Assembly: GCF_003344865.1 (NCBI RefSeq) | Contig: NZ_CP031165.1 | Coordinates: 3,787,910-3,851,909, forward strand | Length of the DNA stretch: 64,000 nucleotides | Origin: Euzebya pacifica | GTDB lineage: Bacteria > Actinomycetota > Nitriliruptoria > Euzebyales > Euzebyaceae | Reading direction: 5' to 3' | Shown: piece by piece, positions 8,112 through 17,156 of the stretch | Numbering within the stretch: position 1 is the stretch's first letter | Layout: the number at the start of each line of letters is the position of its first letter | Translations under genes and position numbers: made by a program | The notes under the pieces: generated by a model | Seen by the model: only the letters and a program-made list of their open reading frames with translations | Databases searched by the model: none | Told to the model about the DNA's origin: nothing

Positions 8112-9334
8112 TCAGGCTGCGCGGCCGCGCTTGGAGATCGAGTCGACCAGCACCGCCGCGAGGAGCACCAGGCCGGTGACGACGAACTTGACGCCCGCCG
8201 GCAGGCCCAGCAGGTCCATGCCGTTGCTGACCGACGCGATGACGAGGGCACCCAGCAGGGCCGAGATGACCCGGCCCCGACCGCCGAACAGGCTGGTCCC
8301 GCCGATCACCGCTGCCGCGATGACCTCCAGCAGCAGGTTGCCGCTGCCGGTATTGGTGGACACCGACCGCAGCCGGGACGCGAGGATCACGCCGCCGACG
8401 CCCGCCATGAAGCTGGAGATCATGAAGACGGTGATGCGGAGTCGCTCGACGTCGATGCCGGCACGCCTGGCGGCTTCGGGGTTGCCGCCGACGGCGTACA
8501 CGTGGCGTCCGAACCGCGTGCGAGAGGCGACCACGGTCCACCCGACGAGGAACACCAGCACCACGAGCGCCACGACGGGTACCCCTCGGTCGAGGTTGGC
8601 GTAGAAGGCGGCGAACCCGGTGACCAGCGCCAGGCCGGCAACCTGGAGCGCCAGGACCGTGGTCGGCTTGGCGTCGAGGTCGAGGGAGCGGCGCGAGCGC
8701 TGCCGCAGCAGCTGGACGGCGGCGTACCCACCGGTGACCCCCAGCGCCAGCAGCCAGCCCCACACGTCGGGCAGGTAGGTGTTGGACAACCCGAGGACGA
8801 CGTCGTCCTGGAGGATGATCGTGCCGGCCTGGCTGGTCTCGGTGGTGAGGATCAGCACCACACCGGACCATGCGAGGAAGCCGGCCAGGGTCACCACGAA
8901 CGACGGCACGCCGAAGGAGGTGATCACGAGCCCCTGCAGGAAGCCGATGAACGTGGTCACCGCCAGCCCCGCGGCGATGGCCAACCACCAGGGCCACCCG
9001 GGATCCCCGGGTCGCAGCAGCAGGGTGGTGACGACCCCGCCGACCGCGCTGACGTAGGCCACCGACAGGTCGATCTCGGCGATGAGCAGCACGAATACGA
9101 TGCCGATGCCGAGGATGGCGATGCCCGACATCTGCAGCAGCAGGTTGACGAAGTTGGCGCTGGTGAGGAACACCGGCTCCAGGGCACCGAAGACCACGAC
9201 GATGAGCGCCAGGCCGACGAGGATCGGCAGGGAGCCGAGGTCGCCGGCCTTCGTGCGGGCCCACCAGGCGCGGACGTAGCTGCCCAGGTCGGCGTTGGCC
9301 GGCTGTGCGAACGCGGGGGTCTCGATGGGGGCGG

Positions 9335-9338
<4 letters not shown>
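8112..9338 (-). CDS. Sugar-type ABC transporter permease (XylH/RbsC family)
   Basis: Inner-membrane permease of 408 residues, beginning MTAPIETPAFAQPAN, with about ten hydrophobic segments. Family features include LVITSFGVPSFVVTLAGF, a cytoplasmic loop with GGNPEAARRAGID (the ATPase-coupling region) and IGGTSLFGGRGR. It should form the channel for a solute delivered by the lipoprotein encoded upstream. The ATG at 9338 overlaps the TGA of the ATPase gene (ATGA), so translation is probably coupled. The fused ABC-kinase protein encoded upstream carries a paralogous ATPase domain that might dock on this same permease; that is inference. The exact sugar cannot be read from sequence. Confidence 0.88.
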
Positions 9339-10126
<788 letters not shown>

Positions 10127-10156
10127 CCCGTTCAGTCTCCTCCGTCGGGATTGGAT

Positions 10157-10195
10157 GGCGCCGACACCCCCGCCGAAAAGAGGGGTGTCGGCGCC
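10157..10195 (-). terminator. Perfect 14-bp hairpin between the binding-protein and ATPase genes
   Basis: GGCGCCGACACCCC (10157-10170) pairs completely with 10182-10195 around an 11-nt loop. There is no U-tract. In ABC operons such intercistronic hairpins usually stabilise or partly terminate the message, leaving more binding protein than ATPase and permease; that role is inferred. Confidence 0.65.
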
Positions 10196-10214
10196 GGTTG
10201 CTGCCGCGGATGAC

Positions 10215-11393
10215 CTAGCGGTCGGCCGGGCAGAACTCCTCGAAGTCGCCGACGCAGATCTCCTCCCACGTCCGGAAGCCGTCGGCGATGACGGTGTCCG
10301 CGACGTTGTCGGCGGTGACCGCGACGGGCTCCAGGGCGATGAACGGCAGGTCGGCCGACCCGTTGTTGATGGTCTGGCCGTCGGCCAGTGCGGCCACGTC
10401 CTCGCCGTTGAGCAGCGCGATAGCGGCTTCGGCGGCCGCGGCAGCCTCGGCGGCGATCGGCTTGTAGACCGTCATGGTCTGGTCGCCCGCGAGGATGTTC
10501 TGGATCCCACCGACGGTGGCGTCCTGCCCGGAGACGGGGAAGGGGTCGAGTCCGGCGTTCTTGCGCGCCGCGATCACGGAGTTGGCCAGGCCGTCGTTGG
10601 CGGCGAACACCGCGTTCACGTCGTTGCCGGCGTCGACGAGGATCTGCTCGAAGATGGTCAGCGCCTCGGCGTTGTCCCACTCGGGGACCGACTCGTCGGC
10701 GACGAGCTCCCAGTCACCGGCCTCCACCCGCGGCTCCACGGTTTCTGCGTAGCCCTCGCGGAAGAGGGTGGCGTTGTTGTCGGTCGGGCCACCGTTGAGC
10801 ATGACCACGCGGGGCGTCTCGACACCCAGGTCGTCGATGGCGGGCTCGAGGACGCTGGCCATGGTGCGGCCGACCTCGACGTTGTCGAAGGAGACGTAGA
10901 CGTCGGCTCCGGGACCCTCGATGGTGAGGCGGTCGTAGTCGATCACGGCCACGTCGGCCGAGCGGGCGAGGTCGATGATGGCCGCACCCGATCCGGAGTC
11001 GAGGTTGACGAACAGGATGACCGACGCGCCGGAGGCGATGGCCTGCTCGGCCTGGCTGATCTGCTGCTGGGCGTCCCCCTCGGCGTTGACGATGTTGTAC
11101 TCCACCCCTGCCTCGTCGAAGGCCTGCTCGAAGAACCGGCGGTCGTCGGTCTCCCAACGAGCGGACGAGGCGCTGTCGGGCAGCAGCACCCAGATGCTGC
11201 CGTCCCCGGCAGTCGCCGTGTCGCCGCTGTCGTCCCCCTCGTCAGCGGTGTCGTCGGCCTGCTCGGTGGTGTCGGTCGCGTCGCTGCCCTCGTCTGCGCC
11301 GCTGTCGGCGTCGTCGCTGCTGCTGCAGGCGGTCGCGACGACCACCAGCGCGAGCAGGAGCATGAGGATTCTCGTGATCCCGGTTCGTGCCAT
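10215..11393 (-). CDS. ABC transporter substrate-binding lipoprotein (XylF/RbsB type)
   Basis: Periplasmic-binding-protein fold lipoprotein of 392 residues. The start MARTGITRILMLLLA leads to a lipobox-like ATAC and an acidic Ser/Asp/Thr linker of about 45 residues before the folded part (GSIWVLLPDSASSARWETDD). The remainder matches type-1 sugar-binding proteins, for example VNLDSGSGAAII, VFAANDGLANSVI and SGQDATVGGIQNI. I chose ATG 11393 (GGAG 7 nt upstream) over an in-frame ATG at 11426. It is the first gene of the importer operon. The response regulator gene ends 122 bp upstream, and four direct repeats in that gap look like its operator. Ligand unknown; a pentose or similar sugar is the family default. 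Confidence 0.88.
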   Translation of the reverse strand: MARTGITRILMLLLALVVVATACSSSDDADSGADEGSDATDTTEQADDTADEGDDSGDTATAGDGSIWVLLPDSASSARWETDDRRFFEQAFDEAGVEYNIVNAEGDAQQQISQAEQAIASGASVILFVNLDSGSGAAIIDLARSADVAVIDYDRLTIEGPGADVYVSFDNVEVGRTMASVLEPAIDDLGVETPRVVMLNGGPTDNNATLFREGYAETVEPRVEAGDWELVADESVPEWDNAEALTIFEQILVDAGNDVNAVFAANDGLANSVIAARKNAGLDPFPVSGQDATVGGIQNILAGDQTMTVYKPIAAEAAAAAEAAIALLNGEDVAALADGQTINNGSADLPFIALEPVAVTADNVADTVIADGFRTWEEICVGDFEEFCPADR

Positions 11394-11457
11394 CTCGTGT
11401 CTCCAGTCTGGTTCGGCTCGGCCCATGCCGGCCCTGCGAGCACGCTAGTAACGATCC

Positions 11458-11505
11458 TGTGAACGAGGTGTGAAAGCGTTGTTTCGTGCGTGAATGAACT
11501 GTGAA
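11458..11505. promoter_or_regulatory. Four direct repeats (two pairs, 11-bp pitch): likely OmpR-type operator
   Basis: On the plus strand (T/C)GTGAA begins at 11458, 11469, 11489 and 11500. Within each pair the spacing is exactly 11 bp, and the pairs are 20 bp apart, so all four lie on one helix face. Head-to-tail repeats with 11-bp pitch are how OmpR/PhoB regulators bind. The site lies 64-111 bp upstream of the binding-protein gene and next to the end of an OmpR-family gene. Confidence 0.7.
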
Positions 11506-11515
11506 CGACAGTTCG

Positions 11516-12211
11516 TCAGCCGGACAGCCGGTAGCCGGTCCGTGGCTCGGTGATGATCAGCTCGGGACAACCGGGGTTCTCCAGCTTGGCGCGCAGCCGC
11601 CGGACGTAGGCGCGGGTGTACTCCGTCTCGGTTTCGTAGGCCTGCCCCCAGACCCGGCGGAGCAGCATGCCGTGGGTGAGGACCTTGCCCTGCTCGACCG
11701 CCAGCTCGCGCAGGACGGCGAACTCCGTGGGGGTGAGGTGCACACGGGCATCATCGACGGTGACCCCCTGCGCTTCGAGGTCGATGACGACGTTGCCGAC
11801 CGCGATCCGTTGTGCCGACGGTGTCGCCGTCTCGGCCGGCCGGGTGCGCCGCAACGTGGCGGTGATGCGGGCGAGCAGCTCGTTGATGCCGAAGGGCTTG
11901 GTCATGTAGTCGTCGGCACCCTGGTTGAGGGCACGGACCTTGTCGGACTCTCCGCCGCGGGCCGAGATGACGATGATGCCGACCTCCGACCGGGCACGGA
12001 TGCGGCGGCACAGCTCGAACCCGTCGGCTTCGGGGAGCATCAGGTCGAGCAGGACGACGTCGGGCTGCTCTCGGTCGACCAGGCGCTCCACTCCCCGTCC
12101 GTCGGTGGACAGCACGACGTCGTACCCGCGGGCGGTCAGGTTCGCGCGGATCAGGTCGGAGATGTTCGGGTCGTCCTCGACCACGAGCACCCGGGTCCGA
12201 GCGATGGTCAT
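11516..12211 (-). CDS. OmpR/PhoB-family response regulator, partner of the ABC-kinase fusion
   Basis: DNA-binding response regulator of 231 residues. The receiver has acidic residues E12-D13-D14, phosphoacceptor D56 in VVLLDLMLP, and K105 in TKPFG. The C-terminal winged helix ends in the typical YTRAYVRRLRAKLE and RTGYRLSG. It looks closest to the KdpE branch by eye. Its ATG at 12211 overlaps the TGA of the kinase gene, so the two are translated together. It probably binds the repeats just downstream of its own gene and controls the sugar importer. A complete, standard regulator with no missing residues. Confidence 0.93.
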   Translation of the reverse strand: MTIARTRVLVVEDDPNISDLIRANLTARGYDVVLSTDGRGVERLVDREQPDVVLLDLMLPEADGFELCRRIRARSEVGIIVISARGGESDKVRALNQGADDYMTKPFGINELLARITATLRRTRPAETATPSAQRIAVGNVVIDLEAQGVTVDDARVHLTPTEFAVLRELAVEQGKVLTHGMLLRRVWGQAYETETEYTRAYVRRLRAKLENPGCPELIITEPRTGYRLSG

Positions 12212-14736
12212 CGTGTGGCCTCCGTGTGGTGGCTGCGGCCACCGCGATCGTCCAGGTCCCAGCCGGGGTCCTCCTCGGTGGGTCCCTCCACCGGCAGGCC
12301 GAGCGTGATCGTCGTCCCGCCCGGGCCGGTGGACACACCCACGGTCCCGCCGTGGGCGACCACGATGCCACGGGTGATGGACATCCCGAGCCCAGCGCCG
12401 TCGCCCCTCCCCCTGATGCCGGCGACGAACGGGGACTCCGCGACGTGGTCGGGCAGCCCCGGTCCGCGGTCGGCGACGACGATCTCCACGACGTCGGAAT
12501 CGGGTCGCCGGACCATGCGGGCACCGACGCGGATCGGCGTGCCGTGCGGGGTGTGGCGCACGGCGTTGCCGAGGAGGTTCACGAGCGCCTGCTCGATCCG
12601 GCCGTGGTCGGCCACGATCGGCGGCAGGTCGTCGGGGACCTCGACGGCGATCGCCTCGGCGGGGGTGGTGGGCACGCAGGCGACGGCTGCCTCGATGATC
12701 GGCTTCAGCTCGCACCAGTGCAGCTGCAGGCGCAGGACACCGGCCTCGATGGCCGAGGCGTCCAGCAGGTCGGTGACGAGGTCGCCGAGGCGGTCGGACT
12801 CGTGGGCGATCGTGTCGAGGAAGCGACGGGTGGAGGAATGGTCCCACGCGACGTCGGGCTGTCGAAGGGTGTCGGCGTAGCCGTGGATCGCGGTCAGCGG
12901 TGTGCGCAGCTCGTGGCTGAGCCGTGAGAGGAAGGTGCGCTGCAGCTCGTTGCTGCGCCGCAGGGCCGTGGCCTCCTGTCGCGCGGCCTCGTGGGCACGT
13001 CGTTCGAGGGCGAGCAGCACGGAGTGGGCACCGTCGACGAGCAGCTCGGCAGCCCCGTCGCGGGGGGCCTCGCCCGCGGCCCAGCGGGCGGCCAGCACGT
13101 GACGGCGTTCGGGACCGGCGACCACGGCGATCAGCACGGCCCGGCCGTCGTCCTGCCTGGTCACGACGGCGTCGGGGGCCAACGGCACGTCGGTGCGGCG
13201 GGCCCATCCCCCATCGCCCTCCCCGACGACGTGGCCGACCACCTGCTCGCCGGGCTCGTGGGCGTCGGGACCGCGGGCACTGGCCTCCTGCGCACTGGCC
13301 TCGCGCGCGTCGGCATCGTCGGGGCCGGACAGGGCCAGCCCCTCGGCGCCGAGGCCCACCCGCAGGGCTTCCAGGGCGATGACCAGGCCGGCGTCCTCAC
13401 CGACGGGACCAGCGAGGGTCTCCAGCACCTGCCGGAGCGTCTCGAGGGTTCGGTTGCGACGGGTGACGGTCGCGAGGAACCGGTCGCGTTCCACGGCGGC
13501 TGCAGCCTGCGCGGCATACAGCGACGCGAGCTCCAGCGCTTCGTCGGTCACGCCGCCTGCGGCCGTACCGTAGCCCGACAGGGTGCCGAGCACCTCGTGT
13601 CCGGCGACGAGCGGCACGGCCCACATGCTGCGGATGCCCGCGGCCACGAGGGCGGCGGCATCGGGGCTGTCGTGGTCGCGGAGGTCGGGGACGACCACCG
13701 GCCGACGGGTGCTGGTGCACTCCGCGAGGGGGGTGCCCGGACGGCCGCTCGCGCCCCCGACCTCGAGCCGGTCGAGGTGGCCCCGGAGTGGGCCGGAGAG
13801 TCCGATGGCTGCGCCGAGGCGGAGCAACGCCGTGTGCCCCTCCCCCACCGGGCCGTCCCCGGACCGGGGGCGGTGCAGGTGCAGCGCGAGCCGCGGTTGT
13901 TCCAGCGCGACCCCGACCGCGGAGACGACCAGCGGCAGGACGTCGGTGGGTTCGACGTCGGCGAGCTGGTCGACGAGGGAGCGCAGCCCGTGCAGCTGCT
14001 GCCGGGCCAGGACGTCGGCCTCGAGCCCGGACATGCAGCCGCGCAGCAGGTCGGGGGTCAGGTCGGGTCGGCGGACGTCGTGGCTGATGACGCCGTCGCG
14101 GAGGACGAGGACTCGGTCGGCGACCTCGCAGACGAGCTCGAGGTCGTGGCTGATCAGCAGGATCGCGGTGCGCTGGGCCCGCATGCCCTTGAGGAGCGAC
14201 CGGACGGCGTGCACCCCCGCGGAGTCCAGCGCCCCCGTCGGCTCGTCGAGGACCAGCAGCGCCGGCGGTCGGACGAGGGTCCGCGCCAGCGCGATGGTCT
14301 GTCGTTGTCCGCCCGAGAAGGTAGCGACGGGACGGTCGGGGGCAGGCATCGCCACGCCGAGTCGGTCGAAGAGCTGCCGTGCACGGACCTGCTCGTCCTC
14401 GCGCCGGCCCAGCAACGATCCCTCCTCGCGCCCGAGGAAGAGGTTGTCGATCACGTCGAGGTTGTCGCACAGGGCGAGGTCCTGCCACACGACTTCCAGC
14501 CCCGGAGGCGGTGCGCTGCCCGTGCCGTTCAGCGCCCTCCCGTCGACCACGACCGACCCGTGGTCGGGGGCCAGCGCACCGGCGATGCAGCGCACGAGGG
14601 TGGTCTTGCCGGCACCGTTCTCGCCGACGAGGGCGATCAGCTCGTCGGGGTGCACCACGAAGTCCACCCCTCGCAGGACGTCCACGGTCGCGAAACGTCG
14701 GTGGACGTTGCGGACCTCCAGCACCCCTCGGCTCAT
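12208..14736 (-). CDS. ABC ATPase / GAF / sensor histidine kinase fusion protein
   Basis: One 842-residue soluble protein joining transport and signalling parts. Residues 1-240 are a complete sugar-type ABC ATPase: Walker A GENGAGKT 38-45, Q-loop near 85, signature SGGQRQ 141-146, Walker B with E165, switch H197. Residues 250-415 look like a GAF domain (IRSMWAVPLVAGHEVLGTLSGYG); 435-580 is a second GAF-like region with an Ala/Glu-rich linker. A HisKA domain follows with H608 in SHELRTP, then a HATPase domain with N724, DRGPG and GDGAGLGMS. No membrane segment is present, so it must find its signal inside the cell or by docking on a permease. It starts 26 bp after hflX and overlaps the regulator gene by 4 bp. 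The ATPase half resembles the importer ATPase at 9335. Domain identities are firm; direct sensing of importer activity is a hypothesis. Confidence 0.9.
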   Translation of the reverse strand: MSRGVLEVRNVHRRFATVDVLRGVDFVVHPDELIALVGENGAGKTTLVRCIAGALAPDHGSVVVDGRALNGTGSAPPPGLEVVWQDLALCDNLDVIDNLFLGREEGSLLGRREDEQVRARQLFDRLGVAMPAPDRPVATFSGGQRQTIALARTLVRPPALLVLDEPTGALDSAGVHAVRSLLKGMRAQRTAILLISHDLELVCEVADRVLVLRDGVISHDVRRPDLTPDLLRGCMSGLEADVLARQQLHGLRSLVDQLADVEPTDVLPLVVSAVGVALEQPRLALHLHRPRSGDGPVGEGHTALLRLGAAIGLSGPLRGHLDRLEVGGASGRPGTPLAECTSTRRPVVVPDLRDHDSPDAAALVAAGIRSMWAVPLVAGHEVLGTLSGYGTAAGGVTDEALELASLYAAQAAAAVERDRFLATVTRRNRTLETLRQVLETLAGPVGEDAGLVIALEALRVGLGAEGLALSGPDDADAREASAQEASARGPDAHEPGEQVVGHVVGEGDGGWARRTDVPLAPDAVVTRQDDGRAVLIAVVAGPERRHVLAARWAAGEAPRDGAAELLVDGAHSVLLALERRAHEAARQEATALRRSNELQRTFLSRLSHELRTPLTAIHGYADTLRQPDVAWDHSSTRRFLDTIAHESDRLGDLVTDLLDASAIEAGVLRLQLHWCELKPIIEAAVACVPTTPAEAIAVEVPDDLPPIVADHGRIEQALVNLLGNAVRHTPHGTPIRVGARMVRRPDSDVVEIVVADRGPGLPDHVAESPFVAGIRGRGDGAGLGMSITRGIVVAHGGTVGVSTGPGGTTITLGLPVEGPTEEDPGWDLDDRGGRSHHTEATR

Positions 14737-14762
14737 GGAGGTGTCCTCAGCCGCCTCGGCGC

Positions 14763-16292
14763 TCAGTCATCATCGTCCTTCGCCCACGGGTCGTGGGTGG
14801 CGAAGGGGACGAGCTCGGCCCCGACCTTGGGCGAGACGTTCGCCACGATCCACGTGCCGTCGTCGCGGTCCTCGCGCTTGAGGACTTCGCCGCCCGCGTG
14901 TGCCCGGGCGACCAGGTCGGCGCGGGCGTAGGGGATCAACGCCTCGATGACCTTGCGGTGCGGGGGAATGCGCTCGGCGATCCCGTCGACCAGCGCCTGC
15001 ACCCCGTCACCGGTGGCAGCGGAGACCTGGTAGACGGCCTCCCCGTGGGCCTCGACGGTCCGGGCCAGGCCGACCAGGTCATCGGGGTCGCAGCGATCGA
15101 TCTTGTTGAGGACCAGCACCCGCGGCATGTCGCCCGCGCCGATCTCGGCCAGCACGCGGTTGACCGCCAGCACGTGGGACTCGGCCTCCTCGTGGGACGC
15201 GTCGACGACATGCACGAGGAGGTCGGCGTTCAGCGTGTCCTCCAGGGTGGACTTGAACGACTCGACGAGCTGCGTCGGCAGCTTCTTGACGAAGCCGACG
15301 GTGTCGGTCAGCACGATGGTGCGGCCGTCGGGCAGGTCCAGCCGGCGGGCCGTGGTGTCGAGGGTCGCGAACAGCTGGTCGGCGACCAGCACGTCGGCGC
15401 CGGTCATGGCGTTCATCAGGGTGGACTTGCCGGCGTTGGTGTAGCCGACGATGGCGGCCGCACGGACCTTGTTGCGGCGGCGGCGAAGGGACTTGGTCTG
15501 GCGGATCTTCTGGAAGCCCTTCAGGTCCCGCTTGAGCTTGGTGATCCGGCGGTTGAGCTTGCGTCGATCGACCTCGAGCTGCGTCTCACCGGGACCACGC
15601 ATGCCGACGCCGACACCACCGGCCTGCCGGGACAGGGCGTCACCCCAGCCACGCAGGCGGGGCAGCAGGTAGGTCAGCTGGGCCAGCTCGACCTGGGCGG
15701 TGCCCTCGGAGGAGGAGGCGTGCTGGGCGAAGATGTCGAGGATCACAATGGTGCGGTCGAGCACCTTGACCTTCAGCTTCTCCTCCAGGTTGCGCTGCTG
15801 GGCCGGGGACAGGTCGTCGTCGAAGACCACGGCGTCAGCGCCGAGCTGGCCGACGAGGCCCTTGAGCTCCTGGACCTTGCCGCGGCCGAGGAAGGTGGCG
15901 ACGTCGGGGTGGTCACGACGTTGCACGACCCTGCCGACGGTCAGGCCACCGGCGGTCTCCAGCAGCTGCTCCATCTCGTCGAGGGAGGCGTCGACGTCGT
16001 GGCTGGTCTCGCCGGGCAGGTGCAGCCCGACGATCACGGCCGCGTCGACCTGCCGGAAGATCTTCACACCCTCCTGCGGGGCGTGGTCCTCGATGCGTTC
16101 CGCCTCGAGGCGGCGACGCTGGGCACGGCCGATCTGCAGTCCGCCCTCGCTGTCGGACGCCGGGTCGTCAACGTCCCAGCCCAGGTCGGCGTCGTCAGCC
16201 ATCGAGTCGTCGGTCGCCAGGTCGTCGGTGTCGATCACGGTCTCGTCGATGTCGTCGTGCTCCTCGCTGGGGTCTGTGGTGTGGTCACTCAT
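14763..16292 (-). CDS. hflX: Ribosome-associated GTPase HflX
   Basis: GTPase that binds the 50S subunit and helps split or rescue stalled ribosomes. It has 509 residues, with an acidic N-terminal extension of about 55 residues, the HflX domain (PDVATFLGRGKVQELK; GVGMRGPGETQLEVDRR) and a G domain with GYTNAGKS (G1), DTVGF (G3) and NKID (G4). The ATG at 16292 overlaps the end of dapF by 8 bp; the order miaB, miaA, dapF, hflX is standard for actinobacteria. The ABC-kinase gene follows 26 bp downstream on the same strand. Confidence 0.96.
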   Translation of the reverse strand: MSDHTTDPSEEHDDIDETVIDTDDLATDDSMADDADLGWDVDDPASDSEGGLQIGRAQRRRLEAERIEDHAPQEGVKIFRQVDAAVIVGLHLPGETSHDVDASLDEMEQLLETAGGLTVGRVVQRRDHPDVATFLGRGKVQELKGLVGQLGADAVVFDDDLSPAQQRNLEEKLKVKVLDRTIVILDIFAQHASSSEGTAQVELAQLTYLLPRLRGWGDALSRQAGGVGVGMRGPGETQLEVDRRKLNRRITKLKRDLKGFQKIRQTKSLRRRRNKVRAAAIVGYTNAGKSTLMNAMTGADVLVADQLFATLDTTARRLDLPDGRTIVLTDTVGFVKKLPTQLVESFKSTLEDTLNADLLVHVVDASHEEAESHVLAVNRVLAEIGAGDMPRVLVLNKIDRCDPDDLVGLARTVEAHGEAVYQVSAATGDGVQALVDGIAERIPPHRKVIEALIPYARADLVARAHAGGEVLKREDRDDGTWIVANVSPKVGAELVPFATHDPWAKDDDD

Positions 16293-17130
16293 GCGACGTC
16301 CTCGCCCCGCCGGTGGCGGTGGCGATCCATGCGTCGTCGAGGACGCCCTTGCCGACCTCGACGGCCGGACCGGTCACGAACAGGGTCTCCTCGGTCCACT
16401 CGATCCGCAGCACGCCGCCGGGGAGGTGCACGTCGGTGGTCCGGGCCGCCAGGCCGTTGAGGTGGGCGGCGACGGCCATCGCGGATCCGCCGGTGCCCGA
16501 GGCCATGGTCTCGCCGACACCCCGTTCCCAGATGCGTCCGTCGACGCCGCCGTCGGACCGTGCCGCGATGAACTCCACGTTGGTGCCCTCGGGGAAGTCC
16601 GGATGGGTCTCGATGCGTGGCCCCAGCGTGGTCACGGGTGCGGTCGCCACGTCGTCGACGAGGAGGACCGCGTGCGGGTTGCCCATCGAGACGATGGTGA
16701 CCGTGGCCGTGGTGCCGTCGTCGAGCACGACCGGCCTGCCGACCTCGCCGACCACGGGCGCACCCATGTCCACGGTGCAGGTCTCGGTCAGGCCGTCGGG
16801 ACCGCGGTGGATGACGACCCGCTTGACGCCGGCACGCGTGTCGACGGTGACGACGTCCATGGGCTGTCGGTCGGCGAGGTACTTGGCGACGGTGCGGACA
16901 CCGTTGCCGCACATCTCCGACAGGCCCCCGTCGGCGTTGCGGTAGTCCATGAACGCGTCGGCGTCGGTACCGGGACGGGCGGGGCCGACGCGGATGGCCC
17001 CGTCGCCACCGATCCCGAGCTGACGGTGGCACAGCGCAGCAGCCAGGTCGGCGGTCAGGTCGAGGTGGTCGTCGAGGTCGGGCAGCAGCACGAAGTCGTT
17101 GCCGGCTCCGTGCACCTTCAGGAACTCCAG
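16285..17130 (-). CDS. dapF: Diaminopimelate epimerase with a Cys-to-Ser change at the second catalytic position
   Basis: Converts LL- to meso-diaminopimelate for lysine and peptidoglycan. About 281 residues if it starts at the CTG at 17130, which gives MEFLKVHGAGNDF and has GGAG 6 nt upstream; the only standard start nearby, GTG at 17115, would remove the conserved first strand. The first catalytic cysteine is present (C74 in SEMCGNGVR). In the second motif, normally ACGTG, this protein has ASGTG: the codon at 16498-16500 reads TCG, Ser211. The other family landmarks (GIGGDG, NPHAV, ERGVGET) are intact. A serine base could slow the reaction, or this lineage may use another residue. It is the only dapF seen here. 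Confidence 0.88.
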   Translation of the reverse strand: MEFLKVHGAGNDFVLLPDLDDHLDLTADLAAALCHRQLGIGGDGAIRVGPARPGTDADAFMDYRNADGGLSEMCGNGVRTVAKYLADRQPMDVVTVDTRAGVKRVVIHRGPDGLTETCTVDMGAPVVGEVGRPVVLDDGTTATVTIVSMGNPHAVLLVDDVATAPVTTLGPRIETHPDFPEGTNVEFIAARSDGGVDGRIWERGVGETMASGTGGSAMAVAAHLNGLAARTTDVHLPGGVLRIEWTEETLFVTGPAVEVGKGVLDDAWIATATGGARTSHE

Positions 17131-17156
17131 GGTGCTCTCCGTGGGTCGTGTGTGCG

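Noticed and set aside
11516-13207. Single large response-regulator protein of about 560 residues
   Set aside because: The frame extends upstream of the true ATG (12211) into the kinase gene in another phase; that part is arginine/proline-rich shadow sequence.
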